Shown: positions 8,981 through 18,960, counted from the first letter of the stretch. The stretch is DNA of 44,679 nt from Candidatus Poseidoniales archaeon (GCA_012964335.1 DTUF01000023.1:1-44679); one strand, 5' to 3'. Made by a program: numbers and translations. The notes: a model not told the origin generated them from the sequence alone.

Positions 8981-10470
8981 GTGATTTATTCGCATTTGAT
9001 GGGGCTCCTGAGGCAGGATATGCTCAACCATCACCATTACTATCTGATGAAGAAGCAATTGCTGGAATCCCTGAATCAATTCGGCGCAAATCATTACCTC
9101 GCTGGCCGCGGGCGAGCGAGCCTGAATTAGTACGACATTACACCTGGCTTTCACGACGTAATTTTGGCATTGATACTGGCTTTTACCCACTGGGTTCATG
9201 CACAATGAAGCACAACCCTAGAGTCAATGAAAAAATTGTTCAAATGGCTGGGATGAATGACTTGCATCCACTTGCTCCGGCATCTCATTTGCAGGGATTG
9301 ATGGCGATTTTTTATGAGATGCAAGAAATGCTGGCACATTGTGCTGGTATGGATTCAGTAACTCTTCAACCGGTTGCAGGTGCGCAGGGGGAATTCGCCG
9401 CAATACGTTGTTTTCAAGAATATCACAGAAGCAATGGTGAAGGAAGCCGAGACAAAGTCATCGTACCTGATTCTGCTCACGGTACAAATCCAGCATCAGC
9501 GGCAATGTGTGGATACCAAATTATAGAAATCCCTAGTAATGAAGATGGCAGGCTTGACCTTGAAGCCTTACGGGCAGTTGTCGGTGACGATACAGCGGCA
9601 ATGATGGTGACTAATCCAAGCACGCTAGGAATTTTTGAGCCTGAAATTGCAGAAGCCACTGAGATTGTTCACAATGCTGGTGGTCAGATGTATTATGATG
9701 GGGCTAACTTCAACGCAATTCTAGGAAAAACATCACCGGGTTTGATGGGATTTGATGCGGTTCACTACAATCTCCACAAGACATTCTCTCAACCTCATGG
9801 GGGAGGCGGTCCGGGTTCTGGCCCAATAGGTGTGAAAAGTCACTTGGCACAATTTTTACCAAAACCCTTGGTTGTAAGAGAGGAGGATGAACAGGGATTA
9901 GACGGTTGGTCATATTCTTGGGAAGACCCCGTGAATAGCATAGGTAAGGTGCAGCAGTGGCACGGTAACTCAGGTGCGGTAGTTCGTGCATGGGCCTTTT
10001 ATCGGCGTTATGGAAGAGACCTTGAAAAGATGAGTGAGCATGCTGTTTTGAATGCTAATTATTTGCGGCATCGCATCTTGAATCCTAGTAAGGAGTTAGC
10101 TAGTAAGATTCCAGCGATGCCGATTGATGGTGCTCCAGCAAGGGTAGTGAAACACGAATTTACCCTCAGTATGTCTCCAGTGAAAGATGCTACAGGAGTT
10201 AGTGGGAAGGATGTTGCTAAGAGATTGTTGGATTATGGATATATGGCACCAACCCTATACTTCCCAATGATTGTCCCAGAATGTTTGATGGTTGAGCCAA
10301 CAGAAACTGAAAGCAAGGAAGTGCTCGATAAATTTGCAGAAGATTTCTTGACGATTTTAACTGAAGATCCTGAGTTAGTAAAAACCGCACCCCACACGAC
10401 TGATGTTGGTAGGGTCGATGAGGTGTGGGCTGCGAGAAATCTCGTACTCCGTCACTCCCTTGGGGAGTGA
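8977..10470 (+). CDS. gcvPB: glycine dehydrogenase (decarboxylating), P-protein subunit 2
   Basis: The PLP-binding half of the split P-protein (497 residues). Signature blocks are FYPLGSCTMKHNP, GAQGEFAAI and DSAHGTNPASA. The PLP lysine is Lys268 in NLHKTFSQPHGGGGPGSGP. The ATG at 8977 overlaps the gcvPA stop by four bases (ATGA); the frame extends upstream to 8944 but that would lie inside gcvPA. The last codons and stop fall inside an 8-bp palindrome (10452-10470). Together the two subunits form the alpha2beta2 enzyme used for glycine breakdown to one-carbon units, and glyA lies 14 kb downstream in the same direction. Confidence 0.97.
   Translation: MSDLFAFDGAPEAGYAQPSPLLSDEEAIAGIPESIRRKSLPRWPRASEPELVRHYTWLSRRNFGIDTGFYPLGSCTMKHNPRVNEKIVQMAGMNDLHPLAPASHLQGLMAIFYEMQEMLAHCAGMDSVTLQPVAGAQGEFAAIRCFQEYHRSNGEGSRDKVIVPDSAHGTNPASAAMCGYQIIEIPSNEDGRLDLEALRAVVGDDTAAMMVTNPSTLGIFEPEIAEATEIVHNAGGQMYYDGANFNAILGKTSPGLMGFDAVHYNLHKTFSQPHGGGGPGSGPIGVKSHLAQFLPKPLVVREEDEQGLDGWSYSWEDPVNSIGKVQQWHGNSGAVVRAWAFYRRYGRDLEKMSEHAVLNANYLRHRILNPSKELASKIPAMPIDGAPARVVKHEFTLSMSPVKDATGVSGKDVAKRLLDYGYMAPTLYFPMIVPECLMVEPTETESKEVLDKFAEDFLTILTEDPELVKTAPHTTDVGRVDEVWAARNLVLRHSLGE
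10452..10470 (+). terminator. palindrome overlapping gcvPB stop codon
   Basis: TCACTCCC-TTG-GGGAGTGA forms an 8-bp stem with a 3-nt loop and ends exactly at the gcvPB stop codon. It could end the transcript or stabilise its 3' end. It lacks a following T-run, so a bacterial-type intrinsic terminator is not indicated. It also belongs to the wider set of compact palindromes in this window. Confidence 0.4.
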
Positions 10471-10509
10471 AGGTCATCAAAGGGTGTGTTTCAATTACTA
10501 TCGGTTGAG

Positions 10510-10532
10510 GTGAGCCTAAAGGCTCACGAGGG
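10510..10532 (+). promoter_or_regulatory. leader hairpin plus Shine-Dalgarno site of the propeller/vWA gene
   Basis: GTGAGCC-TAAA-GGCTCAC (10510-10527) is a perfect 7-bp stem with a tetraloop. It is followed at once by GAGGG (10528-10532) and three consecutive ATG codons. The Shine-Dalgarno spacing favours the third ATG at 10539. The hairpin abuts the ribosome-binding site and could tune translation. Confidence 0.5.
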
Positions 10533-10538
10533 ATGATG

Positions 10539-13500
10539 ATGGCAATAAGGCTTCGTTTAGCACTATTTTTGGCACTTTTGATGCTAATTACTCCGCTGAC
10601 TCCGCTAACTACCCTAGAATCAGTTCAAGCATCACCTGAAGAGAATGGGACAGCCTCACCACTTGAGATTCTCCGACTTGCCACCGGTTCACTCTCCGAA
10701 CCGGCAATTGTTGGAGATGATGATGGGAATTTCCACATCTTTTGGATAGAGAATCAAACCAATGCAATGTATTCAGTAGTTGATTCAAGCGGTGCAATTT
10801 CAGTAATTCCACAGCCGATTTCTCTTAGTGGTTCTAACGTTAAATGGTCACCGCGGATGGAAATTGATGATTCAGGTAACCTACATCTTGTATGGATAAA
10901 AGATACAACATCAAACGATTGTTTGGTTTACCTTGCAGTGGACCCTTCATCTGATGACCCCACAGATGGAATTTTCAATCCAAGTGATTACTCAATGAAC
11001 AATGTTGTTTGCAAAACCAATTATATTATTGAGAATATTGCAAACCCTAATCTTGCCATAGATTCACAAGGTGCCGCTCATATCGTCTGGCAAGACAAAG
11101 ATGACCCTTTGGATACTCGTTTTGGATTGCCTGGAATCCGTTATTCAATGATGGTAGCAAATTGGACCACTCATACTCCGAATAGTCCTATTTTTGACAC
11201 TCTCTTAACTCCTCTACCAAGTAAGTCAACCTTTCCCGAAGTGGCAATTACAAGTGATGATGAGGTAGTGATTACTTGGCAAGATAGCCGTGGAAGCATG
11301 ATTGAATTAGTTGTTTTACTTGATTCTTCGGGCGGGATGACAAGTGAATGGGAAGATATCTGCACACTCATGTATGGTGGTAGTGATGGAGAGGGTTGGA
11401 CTTCTCCTGGGCTACAAAACATAGCTGATATTACTGGAGTCACCCTTCTTGACACAATTTACGGTCTTGGTGACTATATCCGCCCACAAGCAAGTACAGG
11501 GAATTGTGCTGGTCATAACACAAATGACCGCTCACGCGCTACTATCCTAACACCTCAGGTTGATTCAGGAGGAATTCGTAAAATTCACAGAACAATGTAC
11601 AATGGTCAATCTCAAAATTGGGGTAACCAACAGGAGGAGTGGGGGCCTGGAACAACATGGGCTTGCCTGTCGTGGATGGATGCACAAGGAAATACTGGCA
11701 ATTCTGCTAATCCTCCAACTCAGTATGACCACAGGTGGAATCCAAACGCATCAAAAATAGTAATTCCAATTGGTGATGAAGGCCCAAAGGTTGGTGATCC
11801 AGCCCAACAATCTGATGATGTTCAATCAATTGATGAATCACATGATGCCTGTGTAAATGGTGGTATTGTTCCGTGGGTATTTATCGGCGAAATCCAAAGT
11901 TCTGCGTCAAACAATATGTGGGACCATGCACTTGATTTGGCCCAGTGTCCAGTTAGTGGAGTTTCTACAACCCCTCGCTCATGCTCAGGTGGGAACACTC
12001 GCAATACCGATGGTGCAGGTGGAGTTGGTCAGTGGCCTTCTAGTGGCCAAGATCTCTCAGACCTTTTTGACCAATGGATGGGTATCCTGAACTCAGGCTC
12101 ACCTGAAGTCTGGACCACAGTGGTTGACCCTTATGCAAAACTCAGCGACCCAAATCATGTTTCAGGAACTCCTGCTCATTCTACTGCTGGTGGCGTCTAT
12201 ACTGAGGATGTTGGTTGGGGTGGTGCTCATGGAAACAACTTTGTCGTGGTAAATGATACCCGATTCACGTATGATGACTCATGGTCATCCCGTCCAGCGG
12301 TTGAAATCGCTTCAAATGGTTTGTTACAATTCATTTGGTCGGATAGCCGCACAGGACATACGATATCCGATTCACATGAATTAATGTGGCAGAAAGTTGA
12401 CTTGTCCGCTTGGAATTTCAATGGTCAGGCTGGAGGTATCAATTTACAAGGAGCTCTAAATCAGCCCCAGATACTTTCTCCGCTTGATGGCACAGGTGCA
12501 GTTGGCTCACGAGATGCATCTGCACACAGTGGCCAAGCCGCTTTCGTGATTGATGAAGATGATTTGATGCACACTGTATGGGTGGAAAGTGATTCAGCTT
12601 TAGCAACTAATCTGACCTATCGCCGCTCTACTGATGCCACTAGTTCTTCACAGTTAAGCGCGAATCCTTGGGAGATTGATTGTGGAGGTTTTGCTTGTCT
12701 GGGACCTACTTACGAAATCGCAGGTTGGCAGAGCGAAAAGATGGGAACTGGTGGACAACCAGTTATCTTTGATGTTGAGGAGGATTTCGGCTCATCTCCA
12801 GGGTTGGCTGTGACTTCTGATAACCGCAGAACGGCAGGTGTTGTGTGGGTAGATAGTGAGGCGTGTGACACTGGTGACACTGGGCTGCCAGGGGGTGACC
12901 ATCTTTGTTTCCGGAGAATCCAGCGTAGTTTATTACAATTAGATAGTGATTCACCATCCCTTGAGATTTCTTTGGAACCTGGTGAAAGTGTGACCTTCAA
13001 CTTCACTGTTGAACATCTTGGGGCTACGGGTGGTGGCGACATGACAGTCAATTTTGATTGGGAGGGGTTGCCATCAACTTGGACTGTTTCAGCACTTATT
13101 GGCAGTGGGCCAACAGCCACTGTCCTATCTCCAATTAATTCAGATTGGCAGATAGCATCAGGTGACTCAGTATCAGTTTCATTGACTATTGAGGCGCCGT
13201 CAAAAATTGACGCTACGATTAGCGAATCGCACTCACCTCTTTTCGCAATAGTATCTTCTGATGGTGAGCAGGGTTCTACTCTTGAGTTGGATATTGATTT
13301 ACAAATAATTCACGGTTTAGTTATCTCAGCCCAACAACAGGTGATTGAAATTGAGCAAGGTGGTTCAGGTATTCTGAGTGTGAATATTTCGAATTATGGG
13401 AATATGTGGGAGGAGGTATCTTTCCCAAGCACAACTAGTGAAGATGGTAGGTCAATTTGGGGTCTTCCATACGGATGGCAAGTCAGTTTTGTTGGCCACA

Positions 13501-15704
13501 TCAATATGTTGGCAGATGGAACTACAATTTCGAAAACTCTGCAAATATCAGTACCTGAATTCCAAGAGCCGGGGCAAATTAACATCACAATTGTTGGTAG
13601 TTCGGAAAAAGTAGCAAATCCGGTTACCTTGCCAGGTGCCCAAACTGCTTACGAACTTTCCATTAATGTGGCTAGAAAACGGGCTGGGAACATCGTTTTT
13701 GAGTTGTGGGATTCGGTAGAAGAAGTTGGGCCAGGTGAATGTGGTTCCTTCTCAGTCCATGTGACAAAACATTTCGGAAATGATGATGTAGTTTTCACCG
13801 TTGAAGATGGGCCTGCTGACCGACCGGAATCAGTGTCTGAAGAGATTTGGCGTGAAGAACACTGGCTTCTGAATATTGATTATTCAGGAGTTCCTGGAGG
13901 CACCACGGTCGCACCTGACGCCCGACGCTACTTCACAGACGAAATGACTCGTACAATTGGTGTTCAATTGTGTGCGCCTTTGCAGGCTCTTGCTGGTGCA
14001 ATGGAAGAGGTGAAGTTGCGCGCCGAATTATTTGTTGATTCATCCGCATCTGATGAAATTTCAATGCAAGTATCGGTATTACCGGTGGAGTCTCTGTCAG
14101 CAGTATGGTTGAACGCACCTGCTAGAATTGATCCTGGTCAAGCGTTTGAAGTCTCAATATTTGTTGAAAATGATGGTAATGTTCCTCAAACCTTTGACCC
14201 TAGAATCCCAGAACCCCTTTCTGATTGGACTATTGAATGGGTGTCGGGAACGGCTACCGGCCTCCAAGTTGGTGATGAATTAGTTATGGTCGCAATCGTA
14301 CATGTTCCTCTAGATGCGTTGGCTGGTGATACAGAAGTTCTCATCGAACTACATTCTGTTGTAGATGACTCAAGTTTTCGTACTGAGGTGGTCGGACAAA
14401 TTGTTATTCTTCCGAGAATTGACTTGAGACTATTACTTGCAGATGATTCGGGTGACACTCACTATGATTTGCGGCCAAGAGATGAAATTGATATTTCATT
14501 CATAGTTGAAAACTCTGGAAACCTTGCTGAAACCCCATGGATTGAAAATCATTCAACTGGGTCAGGAGGGTCACTTTCTGTAAAGCCAAGAATGGATGGG
14601 TTAGAAGGTATTGAATGGACTTGGTATGTGGTTGAAAATGCCGACACTCCCTTAGCGTTATTTACTGAGATAAATACTCAAGAAGATGGGCGATTGAAAT
14701 TACCATTGTTAAATCCCGGGGAGAATGTTCCGGTGGTTCTTCGCTTATCCATGGCGGATTATCCTGGTTGGACGAGTGACTATTTTGGTATTCGTGTGCG
14801 TTCTCCTAGTGGTTATGCTAATCAGGGTGGGGATATTGACGCTGACGAGCAATGGTTGACTATGGATTCAAATGAACAAATCATCAATCTCAATGCGTTT
14901 TCTCCAGATTTGTATATTTTCTCAGTTTCAGAAAAGATGGATGGCGATGAAGTCAAGTTGACAATTCAGATTCGGAATTCAGGAAATGACGCGGCAGTGA
15001 ACATACTATTGCGCGTTTGTGGAATCAATATACAAGTAGCAGAATCCTCGGGTTGTGACCACAATGACGCAGTGGCAGAATTGCGCATCACCTTCATTGA
15101 TTCTGCTCAGCAAAATAAGCCTAAAGCCCATGTTGTTACTATAAATTTGAAAGAACCAATTGGCACAATTGTTGTTTCAATCGATGCAGATAATGAAGTG
15201 ATTGAATCTGATGAATCCAATAATATGCAAGAACGTGAGATGTTATTGCAAGCAGGTTCTGATCCAAGCGCTGATTCCATTCTTGATATTGCTTCTGAAA
15301 AAATTCTATGGGCACTGTTTGGAACTCTTTGGATAGTAATTGTGTTATTTGTAGTATCAACATTACGGGGTCGTAGACGGAATCGAAGGAGTCAGCGTTC
15401 AAATTGGCGAGATGAAGGTGACTGGAGTAGTGAACTTGATACTCAAAATAAGAAATCAAAGAGAGGGAAATCGAAAGCAAGCACCGAAACGGCGTATGCT
15501 GAAGTTCATTCAATGGACATGTCATTGACCCCACAATCATCAGTTGATGTCAGCGATTTAGATTTAGCACCAAGTGACCCGACTCCGGATTCAGCTCCTA
15601 GTGGTGCTCTTGAGCCATTAGGTGACATTGGTTATGACCCTTCAGAGGAGAAAGCGAAGAGTGATGAATTCACAATCGGTGATTTAATCGATGGGTTACT
15701 GTAG
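10539..15704 (+). CDS. Giant secreted beta-propeller protein with inserted vWA-like domain, Ig/CARDB domains and C-terminal TM anchor
   Basis: A 1721-residue type I membrane protein. Residues 1-32 are a signal peptide. The ectodomain opens with propeller-like blades, each with the pattern P.(L/V).(I/V)D..G..H(I/L).W: near nt 10700, 10850, 11040, 11230, 12290, 12530 and 12790, seven in all. Between the fourth and fifth blade (about residues 256-530) lies a vWA-like domain: LVVLLDSSGGM at the MIDAS position, where the last Ser of DxSxS is Gly, then KIVIPIGDEGP and VPWVFIGE as later strands. After about residue 800 come Ig-like/NEW3-type domains and a CARDB domain (about 1450-1567, ending DADNEVIESDESNN). 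A helix at about 1588-1609 and RGRRRNRRSQR precede a cytoplasmic acidic tail. Likely an adhesin or ligand-binding surface protein. Function unknown; domain calls are by eye. Confidence 0.82.
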   Translation: MAIRLRLALFLALLMLITPLTPLTTLESVQASPEENGTASPLEILRLATGSLSEPAIVGDDDGNFHIFWIENQTNAMYSVVDSSGAISVIPQPISLSGSNVKWSPRMEIDDSGNLHLVWIKDTTSNDCLVYLAVDPSSDDPTDGIFNPSDYSMNNVVCKTNYIIENIANPNLAIDSQGAAHIVWQDKDDPLDTRFGLPGIRYSMMVANWTTHTPNSPIFDTLLTPLPSKSTFPEVAITSDDEVVITWQDSRGSMIELVVLLDSSGGMTSEWEDICTLMYGGSDGEGWTSPGLQNIADITGVTLLDTIYGLGDYIRPQASTGNCAGHNTNDRSRATILTPQVDSGGIRKIHRTMYNGQSQNWGNQQEEWGPGTTWACLSWMDAQGNTGNSANPPTQYDHRWNPNASKIVIPIGDEGPKVGDPAQQSDDVQSIDESHDACVNGGIVPWVFIGEIQSSASNNMWDHALDLAQCPVSGVSTTPRSCSGGNTRNTDGAGGVGQWPSSGQDLSDLFDQWMGILNSGSPEVWTTVVDPYAKLSDPNHVSGTPAHSTAGGVYTEDVGWGGAHGNNFVVVNDTRFTYDDSWSSRPAVEIASNGLLQFIWSDSRTGHTISDSHELMWQKVDLSAWNFNGQAGGINLQGALNQPQILSPLDGTGAVGSRDASAHSGQAAFVIDEDDLMHTVWVESDSALATNLTYRRSTDATSSSQLSANPWEIDCGGFACLGPTYEIAGWQSEKMGTGGQPVIFDVEEDFGSSPGLAVTSDNRRTAGVVWVDSEACDTGDTGLPGGDHLCFRRIQRSLLQLDSDSPSLEISLEPGESVTFNFTVEHLGATGGGDMTVNFDWEGLPSTWTVSALIGSGPTATVLSPINSDWQIASGDSVSVSLTIEAPSKIDATISESHSPLFAIVSSDGEQGSTLELDIDLQIIHGLVISAQQQVIEIEQGGSGILSVNISNYGNMWEEVSFPSTTSEDGRSIWGLPYGWQVSFVGHINMLADGTTISKTLQISVPEFQEPGQINITIVGSSEKVANPVTLPGAQTAYELSINVARKRAGNIVFELWDSVEEVGPGECGSFSVHVTKHFGNDDVVFTVEDGPADRPESVSEEIWREEHWLLNIDYSGVPGGTTVAPDARRYFTDEMTRTIGVQLCAPLQALAGAMEEVKLRAELFVDSSASDEISMQVSVLPVESLSAVWLNAPARIDPGQAFEVSIFVENDGNVPQTFDPRIPEPLSDWTIEWVSGTATGLQVGDELVMVAIVHVPLDALAGDTEVLIELHSVVDDSSFRTEVVGQIVILPRIDLRLLLADDSGDTHYDLRPRDEIDISFIVENSGNLAETPWIENHSTGSGGSLSVKPRMDGLEGIEWTWYVVENADTPLALFTEINTQEDGRLKLPLLNPGENVPVVLRLSMADYPGWTSDYFGIRVRSPSGYANQGGDIDADEQWLTMDSNEQIINLNAFSPDLYIFSVSEKMDGDEVKLTIQIRNSGNDAAVNILLRVCGINIQVAESSGCDHNDAVAELRITFIDSAQQNKPKAHVVTINLKEPIGTIVVSIDADNEVIESDESNNMQEREMLLQAGSDPSADSILDIASEKILWALFGTLWIVIVLFVVSTLRGRRRNRRSQRSNWRDEGDWSSELDTQNKKSKRGKSKASTETAYAEVHSMDMSLTPQSSVDVSDLDLAPSDPTPDSAPSGALEPLGDIGYDPSEEKAKSDEFTIGDLIDGLL

Positions 15705-15751
15705 AATTTTCCAACAATATCTGTTTTAGAGAGGGGCCTTGTGCCAACAAC

Positions 15752-16657
15752 ATGGAGGCGGCTCTTGATGAGTACTGGCTTTCGGGCGACCCTGCTTGGA
15801 GGCCTCTAAGTGAGGGCAAACCGCCATCAGATTGGGTGGATGCTGAAATTGACCCACCTGAAGGGTGGTCATCATGGCGACGTCAAAGACTCCAACCAAT
15901 GGCTGCACGATTCGTATTTGGTCCGGCTTGGTCAATTGGATTATTGATTGCTTCAACATTTCCACTTATTTTTCCTGGCAATACTCCCGACGACCAAACA
16001 GTTGCATCTCTGTTTTTCTTCTCAGCATTTTTCTTGTTACTAATTTCTGCTACTAGAATCGCTTCGTCTATGCCGGATGGCGATGGGGTTGAGTTGTTCA
16101 AATGGTTGTGGTTCGGCGATGGTACTGTAAATCTAACAAGGACACTTGGAATACCTATTCTGGGGGCTTTGGCATTCGTTGCTCATATTGTGATAGATGT
16201 TAGAATAGGATGGATCTCTTACACCTTGTTTCTAGCCCTCTGGTACCACATTACTTTCCGTGTAGCAAATACACTAATGGCTCCATCAGGCCGTTGGCTA
16301 ATGCCCTTAACGAGTGAATATGATGATTCAGGTATTGATGATTCGTGGCAGGTGGTTGCCCGAGGATTTCGGGGTGGCCGCCTTGCTTTCAAACAATTGA
16401 GTGGCGGACGAAAGTTAGAGTTACACGGAGTAAACCGCGGTGGTGAGAAATTTTTGGCACTTCATTTGCGCCACCCATCAAGTCTTCTTTTTGACCCGTT
16501 TGTTGATGAAAGTAAAATTGGTATGATTCAGAACTTTGGTTTGGGAATGTGTGGCCCTCGCTTAGAAGGGGTTCAGAAGGAATTAGTAAAGCCCCCAATA
16601 GAATTAGTTGCAGGTAGTTGGCCAACCCGATTCAATTATCCTGAAGAAGAGGAATAA
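15752..16657 (+). CDS. membrane protein of unknown function
   Basis: A 301-residue protein I do not recognise. The N-terminal 50 residues are soluble and Trp/Pro-rich (DPAWRPL, PPSDWVDAEIDPPEGWSSWRRQR). About four hydrophobic segments follow between residues 52 and 175 (for example WSIGLLIASTFPLIF, ASLFFFSAFFLLLISA and LGALAFVAHIVIDV), then a soluble domain of about 120 residues with GRKLELHGVNRGGEKFLALHLRHP. It lies 47 bp after the propeller/vWA gene and 28 bp before the next gene in the same direction, so it may belong to one transcription unit. GAGGGG lies 15 nt before the ATG, which is long spacing, so the start is slightly uncertain. No function is proposed. Confidence 0.75.
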   Translation: MEAALDEYWLSGDPAWRPLSEGKPPSDWVDAEIDPPEGWSSWRRQRLQPMAARFVFGPAWSIGLLIASTFPLIFPGNTPDDQTVASLFFFSAFFLLLISATRIASSMPDGDGVELFKWLWFGDGTVNLTRTLGIPILGALAFVAHIVIDVRIGWISYTLFLALWYHITFRVANTLMAPSGRWLMPLTSEYDDSGIDDSWQVVARGFRGGRLAFKQLSGGRKLELHGVNRGGEKFLALHLRHPSSLLFDPFVDESKIGMIQNFGLGMCGPRLEGVQKELVKPPIELVAGSWPTRFNYPEEEE

Positions 16658-16685
16658 TTTAGAACTATGAATTCTGCCAAATGCC

Positions 16686-17363
16686 GTGTCGAAAAAATTT
16701 AGATTAGATATATCAGGACTTTTGAGACTGAAAATAGCCCAAATTGAGGAGCCACATTTGGAACCGGAATGGGTTTCGGGTGCTGACCATTTAGATAATC
16801 TACCAACCATAAGAGAAATTAGTCATCTCTCAATCCCTTTACAAGGGAGAATTCTTAGATTAAGTGCACACCTTTCGGGGTCTCGGCCCGGTTCAGGACC
16901 GTGGTGTGCACGGGGGATTGTTGCCGCTAGTTCCCAAGGGTGTACTGGTCTTGCCCTTTCACTAATTGATTCGTGGTTTTCTCAACATTGGACTAGTGTT
17001 CAAGAGGCTAGAGCAAAGATGGTAACACGTAGTTATTTGCAACGATTGAAAAGTGGCGTTTTACAGAGCAGAGAAATATCACCAGGAGTGCTTGATTGCT
17101 CTGATATTCCTGCACCTATTACGCCTTCAATTGTACGCCATAGAAACTGGCTCCGGCAAAGTAAAGATTGGGTGGTATTAAGCGGCGGTGATCACCTTTC
17201 AACCGGTTATTGGGTTTGGCACTTTGATGAGTCTGGAATTGGTACTGTATTACAGAAAAATATGTCTCGAAACCGCCTCACAGAATTGTACGATGAAATC
17301 GGCATCCATTTGAACCAGCCGCGAGTCGAGAGGATTAATGGACATCTGCATAGTGCTCGGTAG
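16686..17363 (+). CDS. hypothetical soluble protein overlapping purE
   Basis: A 225-residue protein without a family I recognise. It starts with GTG (SKKFRLDISGLL); no in-frame ATG is near, and no clear Shine-Dalgarno sequence precedes it. No signal peptide or transmembrane segment is visible. Trp-rich patches (GPWCARGIVAAS, SWFSQHWTSVQEA, DWVVLSGGDHLSTGYWVWHFDESG) suggest a compact alpha/beta protein. Its 3' end overlaps the start of purE by 26 bp, and it is tightly packed in a run that continues to guaAb, so it is probably co-expressed with purine synthesis genes. That context is the only functional hint. Confidence 0.7.
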   Translation: MSKKFRLDISGLLRLKIAQIEEPHLEPEWVSGADHLDNLPTIREISHLSIPLQGRILRLSAHLSGSRPGSGPWCARGIVAASSQGCTGLALSLIDSWFSQHWTSVQEARAKMVTRSYLQRLKSGVLQSREISPGVLDCSDIPAPITPSIVRHRNWLRQSKDWVVLSGGDHLSTGYWVWHFDESGIGTVLQKNMSRNRLTELYDEIGIHLNQPRVERINGHLHSAR

Positions 17364-17811
17364 CAAGTCGGACTTGCCAATCTCAGACAAGTGTACTTCA
17401 GTTCTTAAAGAGTTCAATATTGTCCATGAAGTAAGGGTTGCAAGCGCACACCGTGCGCCAAAATATCTTGAAGGCGTGGTTGAAGATGCGATTGCAGATG
17501 GATGCAAGATATTCATCGGAATGGCAGGTATGGCCGCAGCATTACCAGGGGTAGTTGCATCAATGACGACTCTACCAGTTATTGGTGTCCCTGTTGGTGG
17601 CAAGGTTCCCCTTGATAGCCTTCTATCAATTGTTCAGATGCCACCAGGCATGCCTGTAGCAACAGTTGGGGTTGACCGTGGTGACAACGCTGGGGTTTTA
17701 GCTGTTCAAATGTTGTCTATCACAAACCAAGAATTGGCTGGACGATTTGCAATTTGGCGTAAAGAAAAGACTGACAAAGTAATCGCAGATGATGAATCAT
17801 TAAGAGAGTGA
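17338..17811 (+). CDS. purE: N5-carboxyaminoimidazole ribonucleotide mutase / AIR carboxylase
   Basis: A PurE of 157 residues, normal for the family, acting in de novo purine synthesis to give CAIR. Motifs: GSKSDLP near residue 8 (phosphate/ribose loop), [21 protein letters not shown], and [23 protein letters not shown] near the C-terminus. The IVQMPPG-PVATVG-DRGDNA block is like archaeal PurE proteins. SAHR matches class I (mutase) enzymes, which use N5-CAIR, rather than the SAHK of class II. The ATG lies inside the preceding gene (26 bp overlap) and its stop overlaps a possible GTG start of guaAb. PurK is not in the window. Confidence 0.95.
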   Translation: MDICIVLGSKSDLPISDKCTSVLKEFNIVHEVRVASAHRAPKYLEGVVEDAIADGCKIFIGMAGMAAALPGVVASMTTLPVIGVPVGGKVPLDSLLSIVQMPPGMPVATVGVDRGDNAGVLAVQMLSITNQELAGRFAIWRKEKTDKVIADDESLRE

Positions 17812-17816
17812 ATCAA

Positions 17817-18764
17817 ATGATTAGCCCTGCTAACTTGATTGATGAAGCGATTGAGATTTTGAAAGAAAAAATTGACGATATCGCTATTATCGCTTGCTCT
17901 GGTGGGATTGACTCTTCTGTAGCAGCAACTCTTGCTAACCGCGCAGTTGGCGACCTTCTCCATTGCGTTTATGTTGACACTGGTTTGATGCGTAAAAATG
18001 AGACAGAAGATGTTCAAAGAGTGCTCTCAGAACTTGGGTTAAACCTGACTACTGTTCACGCTGCTGACCGCTATTTTGAGGCATTAAAAGGGGTCACAGA
18101 CCCTGAAAAAAAGCGTAAAATTATTGGTGAATTATTCATCCGAATTTTTGAAGATGAGCAGAAAAAAGTTGGAGCGAAATACCTTGTTCAAGGTACAATT
18201 GCCCCCGATTGGATAGAGTCTGGTGGTGGTGTTAGAGATGTCATTAAATCTCATCACAATGTTGGAGGATTACCAGATGATGTTGATTTTGTAATCGTTG
18301 AACCTCTCCGTGATTGCTACAAAGATGAAGTTAGGGAAATGGCTCGTGAATTAGGCATCCCTTCTTCCGAAAGACAACCTTTCCCTGGCCCTGGCCTAGC
18401 AGTTCGTGTGCTTGGTGAGTTGACCCCAGAAAGGGTTGAAGTTTGTCGTGAAGCCTGTGCGATAGTTGAAGAAGAACTTGAAGCAGCGGCGTCAGAAGGT
18501 AAGATGGAACTACCATGGCAATACTTTGCAGCATTACTTCCAGTTCGCTCAGTAGGTGTCCACGGTGATGTTAGGGTTCATGGCGAGACAGTGGTGATAC
18601 GTGCAGTAGCAAGTTTTGATGGCATGAGTGCGCGCTACTCGCTGATACCTCATGAGATTCTTGAGAAGATTAGCATTCGTATTACTAACACTCTAAAGGG
18701 GGATATAAACCGAGTTGTTTACGATGTCACTCACAAGCCACCTGGGACTATTGAGTGGGAATGA
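17817..18764 (+). CDS. guaAb: GMP synthase subunit B (ATP pyrophosphatase domain, archaeal type)
   Basis: A 315-residue ATP-PPase and dimerisation subunit that adenylates XMP and aminates it to GMP. It carries the PP-loop [14 protein letters not shown] (about residue 24), [33 protein letters not shown] and the C-terminal [21 protein letters not shown]. The glutamine amidotransferase domain is absent, as in archaea, where GuaAa is separate; it is not in this window. ATG 17817 was chosen because GAGAGTGA stands at good distance before it; a GTG at 17808 overlapping the purE stop is the alternative and adds three residues. It is the last gene of the run before the tRNA-Asn gene. Confidence 0.95.
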   Translation: MISPANLIDEAIEILKEKIDDIAIIACSGGIDSSVAATLANRAVGDLLHCVYVDTGLMRKNETEDVQRVLSELGLNLTTVHAADRYFEALKGVTDPEKKRKIIGELFIRIFEDEQKKVGAKYLVQGTIAPDWIESGGGVRDVIKSHHNVGGLPDDVDFVIVEPLRDCYKDEVREMARELGIPSSERQPFPGPGLAVRVLGELTPERVEVCREACAIVEEELEAAASEGKMELPWQYFAALLPVRSVGVHGDVRVHGETVVIRAVASFDGMSARYSLIPHEILEKISIRITNTLKGDINRVVYDVTHKPPGTIEWE

Positions 18765-18887
18765 TTTCAGCTCACATTCAAGGCTGAGTTAGTGATTTGT
18801 CAGTTTTAGAATGTGTCTGTGTAGCCACATCAATGTTTTTCTTGATGCGATTCATTGATGAAGGGGTGGTCGGTGGCCCGCCCTGTT

Positions 18888-18960
18888 GCCGTGTTAGCTT
18901 AGCTGGTGGAGCGGCGGACTGTTAATCCGCAGGTCGCAGGTTCAAACCCTGCACACGGCG
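18888..18960 (+). tRNA. tRNA-Asn (GTT)
   Basis: Cloverleaf read by eye: acceptor GCCGTGT/ACACGGC with discriminator G, D-arm GCTTAGCTGGTGGAGC, anticodon stem GCGGA/TCCGC around loop CTGTTAA (anticodon GTT), variable AGGTC and T-arm GCAGG-TTCAAAC-CCTGC. The 3' CCA is encoded at 18961-18963. No intron is present. The gene stands alone between guaAb and the giant TSP3 protein gene. Confidence 0.97.

Noticed and set aside
10452-10470. Palindromes as bacterial-type intrinsic terminators
   Set aside because: No U-tract follows most of them, several precede start codons instead of following genes, and archaeal termination relies mainly on T-runs. Kept only as a possibility for the copy at the gcvPB stop.
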